NCBI GenBank assembly: GCA_035487355.1
Contig: DATHMF010000105.1
Span: 16,986-80,985 of the forward strand
Source of the DNA: Terriglobales bacterium
Lineage (GTDB): Bacteria; Acidobacteriota; Terriglobia; Terriglobales; Acidobacteriaceae
Length of the DNA stretch: 64,000 bases
Reading direction: 5' to 3'
Made by a program: the position numbers and the translations under genes. Every line of letters starts with the position of its first letter. Within the stretch, counting starts at the first letter, position 1. The notes under the pieces were generated by a model. The model had not been told where the DNA came from. It made no database searches and saw only the letters and a list, made by a program, of their open reading frames with translations. Shown here piece by piece: positions 26,010 to 34,394 of the stretch.

Positions 26010-27902
26010 ATGGCTCCCACCCAAGATGAGATGGATGCGCTGCGAGCGCAGGTGGCGTCACTTACGACGCGGATTTTCCGGTTAGAGCAAAGACTGGGGA
26101 TTGCTGCCGAGGCTCCGCAGCCGGCAGTGGCTGCGCCGATGGTTCAGCCTTCGACAGCAGTACCGGCAGCTTCTGCGCCGCTTCCCACTTCGGGACCAGC
26201 GGTAACTCCGCCTTCCTTTGCGCAAGTGAACGCAGGCACCGTCGACAAAGCCAGCCTGGAATCGAAGATCGGCAAGCTATGGCTTAACTGGATTGGCATT
26301 ATTGCCATCCTGGGCGGCGTCTCTTACTTCCTAAAATATGCCTTCGATAACAACTGGATTGGGCCGGCAGGCCGAGTTGCCATTGGGCTGATCCTCGGCA
26401 TCTCGGTTGTGCTATGGAGCGAACTCTTCCGCCGCAAAAAACAGGCATTTTTTTCATATTCCCTCAAAGCCGTCGGGATCGGGATACTGTATTTATCGCT
26501 GTGGGGAGCACGCCAGTTCGATCCGCCTCTGATACCGGTGGAAGTCGCATTCGCGGCCATGATTGTGGTTACGGCAGCCACAGCTGTCATGGCATTTGCC
26601 CAGGATGCACAGATCCTGGCTTTGTATGCGCTGATTGGCGGGTTCCTCAGCCCGTTGCTGGTTTCCACGCACCATAACGAAGAAATTGTTCTGTTCACTT
26701 ATGTCGCCATTCTTGATCTGGGAGTGCTGGCGCTCGCCGTCCTCAAGCCCTGGCGACGGCTGCTGTGGGGCGGTTTTATTGGAACCATCATTCTTTATGC
26801 GGGCTGGGGCGAGCAGTATTACTCGATCAGCCAGCGCTCGATCACGGTATTGTTTACGGCGATCTTTGCCGCGATCTTTGCCGCCATCCCGTTGGTCACG
26901 CCGTACTACCGCTCCAGTAAGTTTCCTGGACCTTCCATCACACTAACCTTGCTGCCTTTCTTCAATGCCGCCGGGTTCTTTCTTGCGCTCTACGGCATGT
27001 ACGAAGACGAGAAGACGAAGCTCACCTGGTTCGCCCTGGGACTGGCGGCGGTCTACCTGGCCATCAGCAACGTATTCATGCGGCGCTTTGCGGAAAAAGA
27101 TACGCGCAAGGTCGTGGCCCTGCTGCACGTTGCGATTGCCATTGCGTTTATCACGATTGCCATCCCGCTCAGACTCAATGCGCATTGGATCACCATCGGC
27201 TGGCTGATTGAATCGGCGGTGCTGTTATGGATTTCAGAGCAAACCAAGACCGCCGTGCTGCGTTACCTGGCGATCACGACGCTGGTGCTGGCTATTTTCC
27301 GCGTGTTCGTCTTCGACAGCTCGGAGATGGCGGCACGATTGGTCTTCAATGCGCGCTTTGCCACGTATGCGATCGCGATTGCGGTGCTGGGCGGAATCAT
27401 CATTCTGGGGAGCCGCGAGACCGTCTCTGCCGAGACCGGCAAGTCTGTGCCCAGAACAGGAACATGGGCGATCCGGCTGTCGGGTATCGTATTGAGCGTG
27501 CTCATCCTGGTTGGTTTGACGCTGGAAGCGCATGATTACTTTGGCCGCCAGTACGCGCAGGTGGACATTTACAACCCCAATAACCCAGAAATCTATTCGC
27601 GGCTCGAGATTGCCGAACGCTTCAGCTTCTCCGTGATCTGGCTGGTGGTGGGCGCGGGGCTGATGGTGACCGGATTCTGGAAGCGGTCCGCGTTTGTGCG
27701 CTGGCAGGCGCTGGTGCTGATTGCGTTTACCATCGCCAAGGTCCTTATTTATGACTCGTCGGAACTCGACCGCGGATACCGCATCCTGAGCTTCATCGGT
27801 TTGGGGGTTGTGCTGCTCGGCATCTCGTATGCCTATCAAAAAGACTGGCTGAAGCTTTCGCCGCGCGGGGCGGGGAAAGCTGATTCGGGGAGCTCGGCAT
27901 GA
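26010..27902 (+). CDS. DUF2339 polytopic membrane protein
   Basis: 630 aa from ATG 26010; an in-frame GTG at 25998 with a G-run upstream is also possible. A short coiled coil (DEMDALRAQVASLTTRIFRLEQRL) is followed by a Pro/Ala-rich linker (about 35-90), a WLNWIGIIAILGGVSYFLKYAF entry helix and then about 15 more hydrophobic segments to the end. The pattern is that of DUF2339. It is followed by a DUF3999 gene (235 bases), a pairing seen across diverse Gram-negatives that suggests one inner-membrane/periplasmic complex. Biochemical role unknown. Confidence 0.85.
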   Translation: MAPTQDEMDALRAQVASLTTRIFRLEQRLGIAAEAPQPAVAAPMVQPSTAVPAASAPLPTSGPAVTPPSFAQVNAGTVDKASLESKIGKLWLNWIGIIAILGGVSYFLKYAFDNNWIGPAGRVAIGLILGISVVLWSELFRRKKQAFFSYSLKAVGIGILYLSLWGARQFDPPLIPVEVAFAAMIVVTAATAVMAFAQDAQILALYALIGGFLSPLLVSTHHNEEIVLFTYVAILDLGVLALAVLKPWRRLLWGGFIGTIILYAGWGEQYYSISQRSITVLFTAIFAAIFAAIPLVTPYYRSSKFPGPSITLTLLPFFNAAGFFLALYGMYEDEKTKLTWFALGLAAVYLAISNVFMRRFAEKDTRKVVALLHVAIAIAFITIAIPLRLNAHWITIGWLIESAVLLWISEQTKTAVLRYLAITTLVLAIFRVFVFDSSEMAARLVFNARFATYAIAIAVLGGIIILGSRETVSAETGKSVPRTGTWAIRLSGIVLSVLILVGLTLEAHDYFGRQYAQVDIYNPNNPEIYSRLEIAERFSFSVIWLVVGAGLMVTGFWKRSAFVRWQALVLIAFTIAKVLIYDSSELDRGYRILSFIGLGVVLLGISYAYQKDWLKLSPRGAGKADSGSSA

Positions 27903-27990
27903 GTATTCCCGCGAGAGTTCTTTTTTATGAGCGCTTCGCTACGCCACGCGCCTGCCTTCGGCAGAGCGGAAGTGATTTTTTATCCGCTTA

Positions 27991-28038
27991 CCCAGGGCTT
28001 ACGCCCTGGGCTACATTCTGCCGCCCCTTCCGGGGCTG
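27991..28038. repeat. Double-hairpin dispersed element, copy 1
   Basis: A first stem CCCAGGGC/GCCCTGGG and a second CCCC-TTCC-GGGG are joined by CTACATTCTGCCG. A related element lies at 31676-31721. Confidence 0.65.
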
Positions 28039-28137
28039 GAATTCCGACGGTGCGAGCATCCTGTTTTTTCTCTACCAGCTTATAGGACGTCATTCCAGAA
28101 GAGGACCTGCATTCACGATCCTTTTGCAATATTCAAT

Positions 28138-29355
28138 ATGAACATGAAGAGCTTAGTCGCAGTCACTATTTTTGCAGTTCTCGTAAGCGCCTCCATTCCT
28201 TACTTCAAGTATTCGCGCGACGTTCAGGGCGGCGGGGCTGGTCATCAGTATTACTTCGTCGTGGACGAAACCGTTTGGCAACATGCCCGCCCGGACTTGA
28301 GCGATCTGCGTCTCTATGCGAGTGACAACAGCGAAGTGCCGTACGCATTGACCATCGCACGAGGCAGCTCGGAGACGGACCAGAAAGAGGTGAAGGTGCT
28401 GCAACCGGGAACGGTCGGCGACAAGACCCAATTCTTTCTGGAGATGGCGGGCCTCACCGAGTACGACCGAATCACGCTGAAGCTGAAGGCAACAAACTTT
28501 GTGGCCAAGGTGCGGGTGGAAGGCCAGGACGACCTGCACGGCGCGCGTTGGGCCACGCTCGGGAACACCATTGTTTACGACCTCTCAGACGACAACCTGG
28601 GAAACAACACCACGCTGCGGCTTCCGGTCACGCGCTATAAATATTTGCGCGTCACCATGGAAGGAGCCGTGAAACCCGCAGACGTGGAAGGCGCCAGCGC
28701 CAACATCAGAGAAGAAGAAAAGGCAGTTTGGCGAAAAATCAGCAGCGAACCAACCAGGGAAGAAAAGAACAAAGAAACCGTCTTTACTTTTTCGCTGCCG
28801 CCGAATGTTCCCCTGGAGCAGATCGAGTTCACCATTGATGCGGCGCAGCCCAACTTCAAGCGCGAGGTCGAGGTGCAAAGCGGCAAGAACGAATGGCCCA
28901 GTTCAACCGGCGAACTCACCCGGGTGCACATGGTGCGTCACGGACAGAAGATTGATTTCGAGCAATCCACGCTCGATCTGGGTGGAATCAGGCCAGAGAC
29001 GCTGAAGGTGATCATCCATAATGGGGATGATCCGCCACTGAAGATCACCGGCGTACGGCTGCAACAATACGAGCGGCGGGTTTACTTCAACTCTGCTGGG
29101 CCGCCCCACCTCTACTATGGCGACGAAAAGCTCGACGAACCGGTTTACGATTACGCCAAGCTTTTTCAGCAGGACACGAATGCCGCTGAAGTCAAACTGG
29201 GCGGAGAGCAGACCAATGCGGCGTACACGGGGCGTCCGGATGAAAGGCCGTGGTCGGACAAGCACCCGGCGGTGCTGTGGATTGCGATTGGGGCAGCCGT
29301 GCTGGTGCTGGGCGTCATGGCGTTGCGCTCGATGAAGAACGTGAGTGCAGCGTAA
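28138..29355 (+). CDS. DUF3999 periplasmic protein with C-terminal membrane anchor
   Basis: 405 aa. A signal peptide or anchor covers about residues 1-22; ATG at 28138 or 28144 are equally possible. The body has two beta domains (YYFVVDETVWQHARPDLSDLRLY at the start; TFSLPPNVPLEQIEFTI in the middle; NSAGPPHLYYGDEKLDEPVYDYAKLF before the end). A second helix near residues 378-398 (AVLWIAIGAAVLVLGVMAL) is followed by a basic tail inside. This is the usual DUF3999 layout. It is encoded after DUF2339 and likely acts with it in the envelope. Confidence 0.85.
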   Translation: MNMKSLVAVTIFAVLVSASIPYFKYSRDVQGGGAGHQYYFVVDETVWQHARPDLSDLRLYASDNSEVPYALTIARGSSETDQKEVKVLQPGTVGDKTQFFLEMAGLTEYDRITLKLKATNFVAKVRVEGQDDLHGARWATLGNTIVYDLSDDNLGNNTTLRLPVTRYKYLRVTMEGAVKPADVEGASANIREEEKAVWRKISSEPTREEKNKETVFTFSLPPNVPLEQIEFTIDAAQPNFKREVEVQSGKNEWPSSTGELTRVHMVRHGQKIDFEQSTLDLGGIRPETLKVIIHNGDDPPLKITGVRLQQYERRVYFNSAGPPHLYYGDEKLDEPVYDYAKLFQQDTNAAEVKLGGEQTNAAYTGRPDERPWSDKHPAVLWIAIGAAVLVLGVMALRSMKNVSAA

Positions 29356-29359
29356 AAAG

Positions 29360-29391
29360 CAGTACTCAGTACTCGGTCCTCAGTACTCAGA
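29360..29391. repeat. CAGTACT heptad array
   Basis: Four imperfect units of the CAGTACT type directly after the DUF3999 gene. Similar arrays are at 48929, 58785 and 61639. Confidence 0.6.
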
Positions 29392-29826
29392 AAGAGCTCG
29401 CCTCGGATTTTCGCGGATTGGATTCCAGCGTCCCCCCTTTGCCGGCTTGGGTCGAGAGGAAAGCTATTAGCTGTTAACCTTTTAGTTAAAAACGCGAGCT
29501 CACGCGGAACGAAAAAAACGACCCAGAGGGGGACCCTACTTAAAGTAGGCGTCTTCTGCTATAGGTCATTTGGTTTCAATCTTTTGCAGAGTGTGTTCAA
29601 GTAGCCCTATTGCGCCTTGTGTACTTGCGTCACGTATTAACGCATGAGTAAACAAAGCGTGAGTTGGAACAAGGATTGATAGCGGTCGAGAAACCTCACG
29701 GCCGGCGTTTGGGGTAAGTTTTCAAATAACTTCATGGGGCTTACTAACCCTAGCCCCCGCGCTCCTGGGAGCGCTGGATACACTTTCAGAGCTGATGATA
29801 GTCCACGCTTCCCCAGAAGTTAAGAA

Positions 29827-29838
29827 TTTGATACCACA
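29827..29838. repeat. TTTGATACCACA motif
   Basis: Same core as at 2150-2170 and 62463-62482; the flanking TTCCxxAGAA and A-rich bases also resemble those of the first copy read on its minus strand. Confidence 0.4.
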
Positions 29839-30004
29839 ATGGGACCATGGGGCAAGACAGTTGCCAGTAACCGGTTGCCAGTTTCAGAAAGGCAATTCGT
29901 GCCCTGACCCAAACCTGTCTAAGAAACAAGCTCTGGAGCGATTCCAGAGTTGGTGTATGCGCGAGTACCGGAGCTAAAGCCCGCATTTTTCTATGATCCT
30001 TAAC

Positions 30005-30023
30005 GCACGGCTGAAAGCCGTGC
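30005..30023. repeat. Hairpin GCACGGCT/AGCCGTGC
   Basis: Eight-base stem with AGAA-type small loop; a nearly identical hairpin recurs at 30098-30117, next to the YqeY gene end. Could end transcription of that gene but has no T-run. Confidence 0.5.
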
Positions 30024-30125
30024 TCTTCCACGGTGATCCACGCATTCGCGAGTTTTTTCGCAACTCTAATGCCCAGGATTTTATTGAGCTTTTACGACAC
30101 GACTGAAAGCCGTGCTCTGACAACT

Positions 30126-30581
30126 TTATTTCGAGAGTTCTCGCTTGACGATTTCACTCACCAGCTTGCCGTCTACGCGCGTGCCTGTGGCGGCGAACTT
30201 GGCCATGGCGTTCTTCATCACCGTGCCCATATCTTTCATGGTGGGTGTTCCCATTTCGGTAATGGCGGCGCGCACGGTGACGGCAACTTCTTCCTCACCG
30301 GCGGCTTTGGGCATGTAAGATTCGATGATCACGATCTCGGCGGCTTCTTTGTCGGCCAGTTCCTGGCGGCCGCCCTTGGTGAACTGCTCGACGGAATCCT
30401 TGCGCTGCTTGATGAGCGTGCTGAGAATGGCCAGCGCCTCTTTTTCATCGAGCGGAGCGCGCTTGTCTATTTCTTTGCTCCTGAGGGCGGATTTCACCAT
30501 GCGCAGGGTGGAAAGGCGATGCTCCTGGCGGGCGCGCATGGCTTCGACGATGTCTTTTTGAATCTGTTCGGGGATGCTCAT
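30126..30581 (-). CDS. GatB/YqeY domain protein
   Basis: 151 aa, the usual length of YqeY. Recognisable blocks: AMRARQEHRLSTLRMVKSALR near the start, LKSKEI-type EIDKR, LIKQRKDSVEQF, ESYMPKAAGEEEV and a C-terminal helical tail (TGTRVDGKLVSEIVKREL). The domain is the tRNA-binding tail of GatB amidotransferase, found alone here. It probably binds tRNA or ribosome-linked RNA; a role in charging is an inference from the family. The gene stands alone; a repeat copy is immediately upstream. Confidence 0.87.
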   Translation of the reverse strand: MSIPEQIQKDIVEAMRARQEHRLSTLRMVKSALRSKEIDKRAPLDEKEALAILSTLIKQRKDSVEQFTKGGRQELADKEAAEIVIIESYMPKAAGEEEVAVTVRAAITEMGTPTMKDMGTVMKNAMAKFAATGTRVDGKLVSEIVKRELSK

Positions 30582-30626
30582 AAATGGTAGCGTTTACGAT
30601 TTTCTCATAAAGGGGCAGATTGATTC

Positions 30627-30652
30627 ACCACAAGAGACACAGAGGCACAGGG
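30627..30652. repeat. ACCACAAGAGACACAGAGGCACAG dispersed repeat
   Basis: The best-preserved copy in the window of the element also seen at 15421, 22998 and 51970. Confidence 0.6.
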
Positions 30653-30835
30653 AATTGAATCATTTGGGTCATCGGGTCATTGATTCATTGGGTTGGGCAC
30701 TTAGATCGTGGAAGTGACGCCACCATCGATGGCAGTGCACGCACTGTTCTCAGATTCTTCGCTAACGCTCAGAATGACATTTCTAATAACAGAGGCTTTT
30801 TAGACAGATGGCGTCCATCCCTATTCGCGGGCGTC

Positions 30836-31537
30836 TTAATCGCGGGCGCTTTGGCCTGCCGGTATCTCCGTCAGCGCGTCACTATCCTCGAGTTCTGGTA
30901 GAGGGGTAAAGTCCAACGCTTTCAGATCGGAGTGCAGTTGGGTCACGGAGTCGAAGCGGAGGGCGTGGATACCGAGCTTTTTCGCTCCTTCAACATTCAC
31001 TTCCCGATCATCAATGAACAGGGCCTGGACAGGCGCAACCTCGAGGCACTCGAGGCAGTGCTGATAGATTGCCGGATCGGGTTTGACCAAGCGAAGTTCG
31101 GAAGAGAAGATCGGGCATGATATATGCGCCATCCAGGCAAAGTGCCGGCGCACATGAGCGGCCATTTCTGCGGGCATATTCGACAGAATTGCGGTTTTCA
31201 ATCCCCTGGACTGAAGCGCGGCCATCCACTCGATCATGGGTTGGTTGAACCGGCTCCACATCTCAATATCGCGCTTGCGGAGAGCTTCGATCTGCGCCGG
31301 CGCGAGAACCACGCCAGCCTGCTCGGCGAGCCAGAACCAGTAGGCAGTGGGCGTGAAATCACCGCGATCGTAGGCCAGACGGCTGCTGTCGTATAGGGGG
31401 CGAAACTGATCGGGAGTGAGATGAAAGAACCCCGACATCTGCTCGACGGCTTCAGGGGTGGGCTCAAGACAGAGGACTTGGCCGTAGTCGAAGATTACGG
31501 CCTTGATATCGAGCGGGGTGTGTTTAGGATCAAGCAT
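30836..31537 (-). CDS. HAD-superfamily hydrolase (YihX-like)
   Basis: 233 aa with GGAAAG upstream. HAD motif I is VIFDYGQVL, in which the usual second Asp is Gly, as in YihX-like sugar-phosphate phosphatases. Motif II is ILSNMP, motif III has Lys in LVKPDPAIYQ and motif IV is FIDDREVNVEGAKKLG, all intact. Reaction: probably phosphomonoester hydrolysis of a small metabolite. The four-helix cap lies at about 20-90. It is a stand-alone gene. The exact substrate is not deducible. Confidence 0.85.
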   Translation of the reverse strand: MLDPKHTPLDIKAVIFDYGQVLCLEPTPEAVEQMSGFFHLTPDQFRPLYDSSRLAYDRGDFTPTAYWFWLAEQAGVVLAPAQIEALRKRDIEMWSRFNQPMIEWMAALQSRGLKTAILSNMPAEMAAHVRRHFAWMAHISCPIFSSELRLVKPDPAIYQHCLECLEVAPVQALFIDDREVNVEGAKKLGIHALRFDSVTQLHSDLKALDFTPLPELEDSDALTEIPAGQSARD

Positions 31538-31992
31538 TTGTTTATCTTTCCAGAGATTGTTTCAAAAATGTATTTGGTTGTTGATCGTTAAATTGCAAAA
31601 CGCTAAAGAGTCTGTGTGAGAACTCAAAGGCATAGCACCGTCCCTTGCGGGACTACGAATGGTTTGTTACCGATACCCAGCGCTGAAGCGCTGGGCTATA
31701 ACACATCACCCCTTCGGGGTTGTTCGTCTTCAAAATTCTTAAGAATTCAAAAACAACCGAACGTTAAGGTTTCTCGGCACAAAAGGGATTCCTCGTCGCT
31801 ACGCTCCTCGGAATGACAATTCAATCATTCATCTTGATGCTCGACCATTCCGTACCTACAGGCTTTTTCCGCAAGCTCTAAAGTCGGCTCTGATACAAAG
31901 CTTATTCTTAAACAAGCTCCTAATGGTCATAGTGCAGGGGGAAGATAGTTTCGTCCAATGAATTGTAGAGTGCTATTTGATAACTTATAGGA
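31538..31992. other. 455-base intergenic region with repeats
   Basis: Between divergent HAD and LysR genes. It holds a GTCCC/GGGAC hairpin near 31641, the double-hairpin element at 31676-31721, and a TTCCTCGTCGCTACGCTCCTCGG element ending AATGACA near 31817. No gene seen. Confidence 0.5.
31676..31721. repeat. Double-hairpin dispersed element, copy 2
   Basis: CCCAGCGCT/AGCGCTGGG stem, CTATAACACATCA spacer, then ACCCC/GGGGT stem. It matches copy 1 at 27991 in architecture and spacer start (CTAnnnnnn). Confidence 0.7.
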
Positions 31993-32916
31993 ATGAGTGT
32001 TTCTTTTAGTATTGACGAGATGCGATCTTTTTTCGTCCTGGCTGGGGAGCTGCACTTTCGCAAGGCTTCCGAGCGGCTGTTCATGTCGCAGCCCGCTCTC
32101 AGCAAGCAGATTCGCAAGCTGGAAGAGAAAGTAGGAGGGGCGCTGTTCACGCGCACTCGCCGCCGCGTGCTCTTAACGGAAGCCGGCAACGTACTGCTTC
32201 CGTTGGCGAAGAGGCTGGTACAGGATTCGGAGGCGGCGTTGGGACGGGCGCGCGAGGCGGCTGAGGGACGGGCGGGCACCTTACGGATCGGATTCGGCAT
32301 CGCTTCAGCGGCCGAGATATTGCCGCGAACGCTTCTGCGGTTTCGGCGCAGCAATCCACACGTGGAGCTGCAGATGCGCGACATGTCCACGCCGGGACAG
32401 ACGGCGGCATTGCTGGATGGACGAATTGACGTAGGGATCTTGCGCATGCCGATTGTCGAGACCGAATTCGAGAGCTTCCCGCTCTCCCGCGAGCGGCTGG
32501 TGGCGGTTGCGCCCGAATCGGTTGCGTACAGCCGGAAACAGGGCTTGGCTTCGCTGCGCGACCAACCTTTTATATGCTTCCCAAAATCGGCCTCGGCTAC
32601 GCTTTATCAGCACGTGCAGACGGTTTGCCGGCGCGCGGGGTTCAGTCCCAATCTGGTGCAGGAGGCCAATGAGCTGTTCACGATCCTGAATCTGGTTCGA
32701 GCCGGGCTAGGCGTCTCGCTGGTGCCCAGCGCGGCGATAAGAATGAATGTTCGCGGAGTGCGCTTCTACGAATTGCACATGGCTGAAGCAGAATGGCAGA
32801 CTGGCCTGGCGTGGAAGCGGCTGTCGGAGAAGCGTCCGCTAATTCTCAGGTTCGCGGAGGCCATGCGTGCCGCGGTTCGAGAGCCCGGCGCGGGCGGGGC
32901 GTCACGCAACAAATAA
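31993..32916 (+). CDS. LysR-family transcriptional regulator
   Basis: 307 aa. N-terminal winged helix: MRSFFVLAGELHFRKASERL, SQPALSKQIRKLEEKVG, LFTRTRRRVLLTEAG. The effector domain runs from about 90 (GTLRIGFGIASAAEILPRTL) and resembles CatR/BenM-type proteins. It precedes on the same strand the class V aminotransferase gene by 104 bases and could regulate it or be co-transcribed, although LysR genes more often regulate a divergent neighbour. Inducer unknown. Confidence 0.88.
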   Translation: MSVSFSIDEMRSFFVLAGELHFRKASERLFMSQPALSKQIRKLEEKVGGALFTRTRRRVLLTEAGNVLLPLAKRLVQDSEAALGRAREAAEGRAGTLRIGFGIASAAEILPRTLLRFRRSNPHVELQMRDMSTPGQTAALLDGRIDVGILRMPIVETEFESFPLSRERLVAVAPESVAYSRKQGLASLRDQPFICFPKSASATLYQHVQTVCRRAGFSPNLVQEANELFTILNLVRAGLGVSLVPSAAIRMNVRGVRFYELHMAEAEWQTGLAWKRLSEKRPLILRFAEAMRAAVREPGAGGASRNK

Positions 32917-33020
32917 AACGATTATTTTATATAGTAAAACAGAGTGCGCCGTCGCTGGTCACAGCAAGAGGCATGCTGTATCATTGAGATTAATTCTTCT
33001 CCTAAGGACCTCAAATCATC

Positions 33021-34238
33021 ATGATACGTAAAAACAGGCTTTTTACCCCGGGCCCAACTCCGCTTCTGCCCTCGGCGCAGAATGCGATGGCGGCTTTTGG
33101 GATGCACCACCGCACTGCGGACTTCCGCACGCTCTACACGCGCACCTTGGCCGACCTGAAGGCGTTTATCGGCACTAAGAACGACTGCCTGCTGCTGGCC
33201 TCTTCCGGCTCGGGGGCGATGGAAGCTTCAATTTCGAACCTGACCTCACCCGGAGACACTATCCTGGTGCTGACCGCCGGTAAATTCGGCGAGCGCTGGG
33301 CAGACTTGGGCAAGGCCTACGGCTGCAAAGTGGAAGTGGTGAAAGCGGAATATGGACAGACTTTTCCGCTGGAGGCCGTGCGGCAGAAGCTGAGCGCGGA
33401 TGTGCGCGTGGTCTATATGCAATCGACCGAGAGCTCGACCGGCGCGCGACACGATGTGCATGGCGTGGCCAAACTGCTGCGCGATGCCAAACATGAGGCG
33501 CTGCTCGTAGTAGACGCCATCACTGGCCTCGGCACCACCACTTTCGACGTGGATGGTTGGGGTCTCGATATCGTAATCGGGGGATCGCAAAAGGCGGTCA
33601 TGATTCCGCCTGGGCTGGCATTTCTTTCGGTCAGCGAGCGCGCATGGCAGCGTATGGAGACCACGAAATCTCCGCGCTATTACTTTGATCTGCGCAAAGA
33701 GCGCAAAGCGGCCTCGAAAGGTGAATCGGCTTTCACGCCCGCTACCTCACTCATTGCCGGATTGGGTGCGGCGTTTGATTTTATCCGCACCGCCGGAAAC
33801 GGCGACCTGGCAGCCGGACGCGATGCGCTGATTGCCAATGCCGAACTGGCTGCGGCCATGACGCGCGCCGCTGCAGCAGCCCTCGATTTGGAGCTCTATG
33901 CTCCGACGGCCCCGGCAGCAGCGCTAACCGCCATTATCCCGCCAGCGGGAATTGATTCCGGAGTGTTCGTGAAGGGCTTCCGCGAGATGTTTGACGCGGT
34001 CATCGCCAACGGACAAGGCGACATGAAGGGCAAGCTGTTTCGCATTGCTCATCTGGGATATTTCGACTACCTGGATACGATCGCCATCATCGGCGGATTG
34101 GAGCTGGTGACAGCAAAGGTTACCCAGCGCAAGAACTTCGAGTTTGGCGTGGCCTTGCGCGCGGCGCAGCAGGTTTACGCTGACGCAAACGGCATCGCTT
34201 ACGAGACACAGGCTGCGCTGGCTTCGGTGAAGGCGTAG
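33021..34238 (+). CDS. Class V aminotransferase (alanine-glyoxylate / phosphoserine type)
   Basis: 405 aa; AAGGACC lies upstream of ATG 33021. The start FTPGPTPLLPSAQNAM and GMHHRT are typical of the SPT/AGAT branch. SSGSGAMEASISNL, QSTESSTGARHDV, VVDAITGLGTTTFDVD and the PLP Lys in GGSQKAVMIPPGLAFL are intact. Enzymes of this branch interconvert serine, alanine, glyoxylate or pyruvate, and some archaeal members act as phosphoserine aminotransferase. Its position 156 bases before serA suggests the latter, completing serine synthesis; this is an inference from context. Confidence 0.87.
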   Translation: MIRKNRLFTPGPTPLLPSAQNAMAAFGMHHRTADFRTLYTRTLADLKAFIGTKNDCLLLASSGSGAMEASISNLTSPGDTILVLTAGKFGERWADLGKAYGCKVEVVKAEYGQTFPLEAVRQKLSADVRVVYMQSTESSTGARHDVHGVAKLLRDAKHEALLVVDAITGLGTTTFDVDGWGLDIVIGGSQKAVMIPPGLAFLSVSERAWQRMETTKSPRYYFDLRKERKAASKGESAFTPATSLIAGLGAAFDFIRTAGNGDLAAGRDALIANAELAAAMTRAAAAALDLELYAPTAPAAALTAIIPPAGIDSGVFVKGFREMFDAVIANGQGDMKGKLFRIAHLGYFDYLDTIAIIGGLELVTAKVTQRKNFEFGVALRAAQQVYADANGIAYETQAALASVKA

Positions 34239-34274
34239 AGGCATCGAGCATCGAGAACGAAACTTCTCAGGTTA

Positions 34275-34352
34275 TCCGATGGAAGCCGTGGGTGGCGCCC
34301 ATCTCCATCGGAGGTCCTTCGTCCCGCACAAAACGCGGGACTCAGGATGACA
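34275..34352. repeat. Stem-loop dispersed element, copy 2
   Basis: TCCGATGG at the start pairs with CCATCGGA; after GGTCCTTCG a second small stem CCCGC/GCGGG occurs, then CTCAGGATGACA. It sits between the aminotransferase and serA genes. Confidence 0.72.
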
Positions 34353-34394
34353 CTTAGAAAAACATAGACAAAGTCTTAAGGAATAACACGAAAC

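Larger units (their letters stand above)
29356..30125. other. 770-base gene-free region rich in repeats
   Basis: Contains a CAGTACT array at 29360-29391, a CCTACTTAAAGTAGG palindrome near 29532, a GCGCTCCTGGGAGCGC hairpin near 29760, the TTTGATACCACA motif at 29827, GTTGCCAGTaaccgGTTGCCAGT direct repeat near 29862, and two GCACGGCTGAAAGCCGTGC-like hairpins (30005-30023 and 30098-30117). No gene is credible here. Confidence 0.55.
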
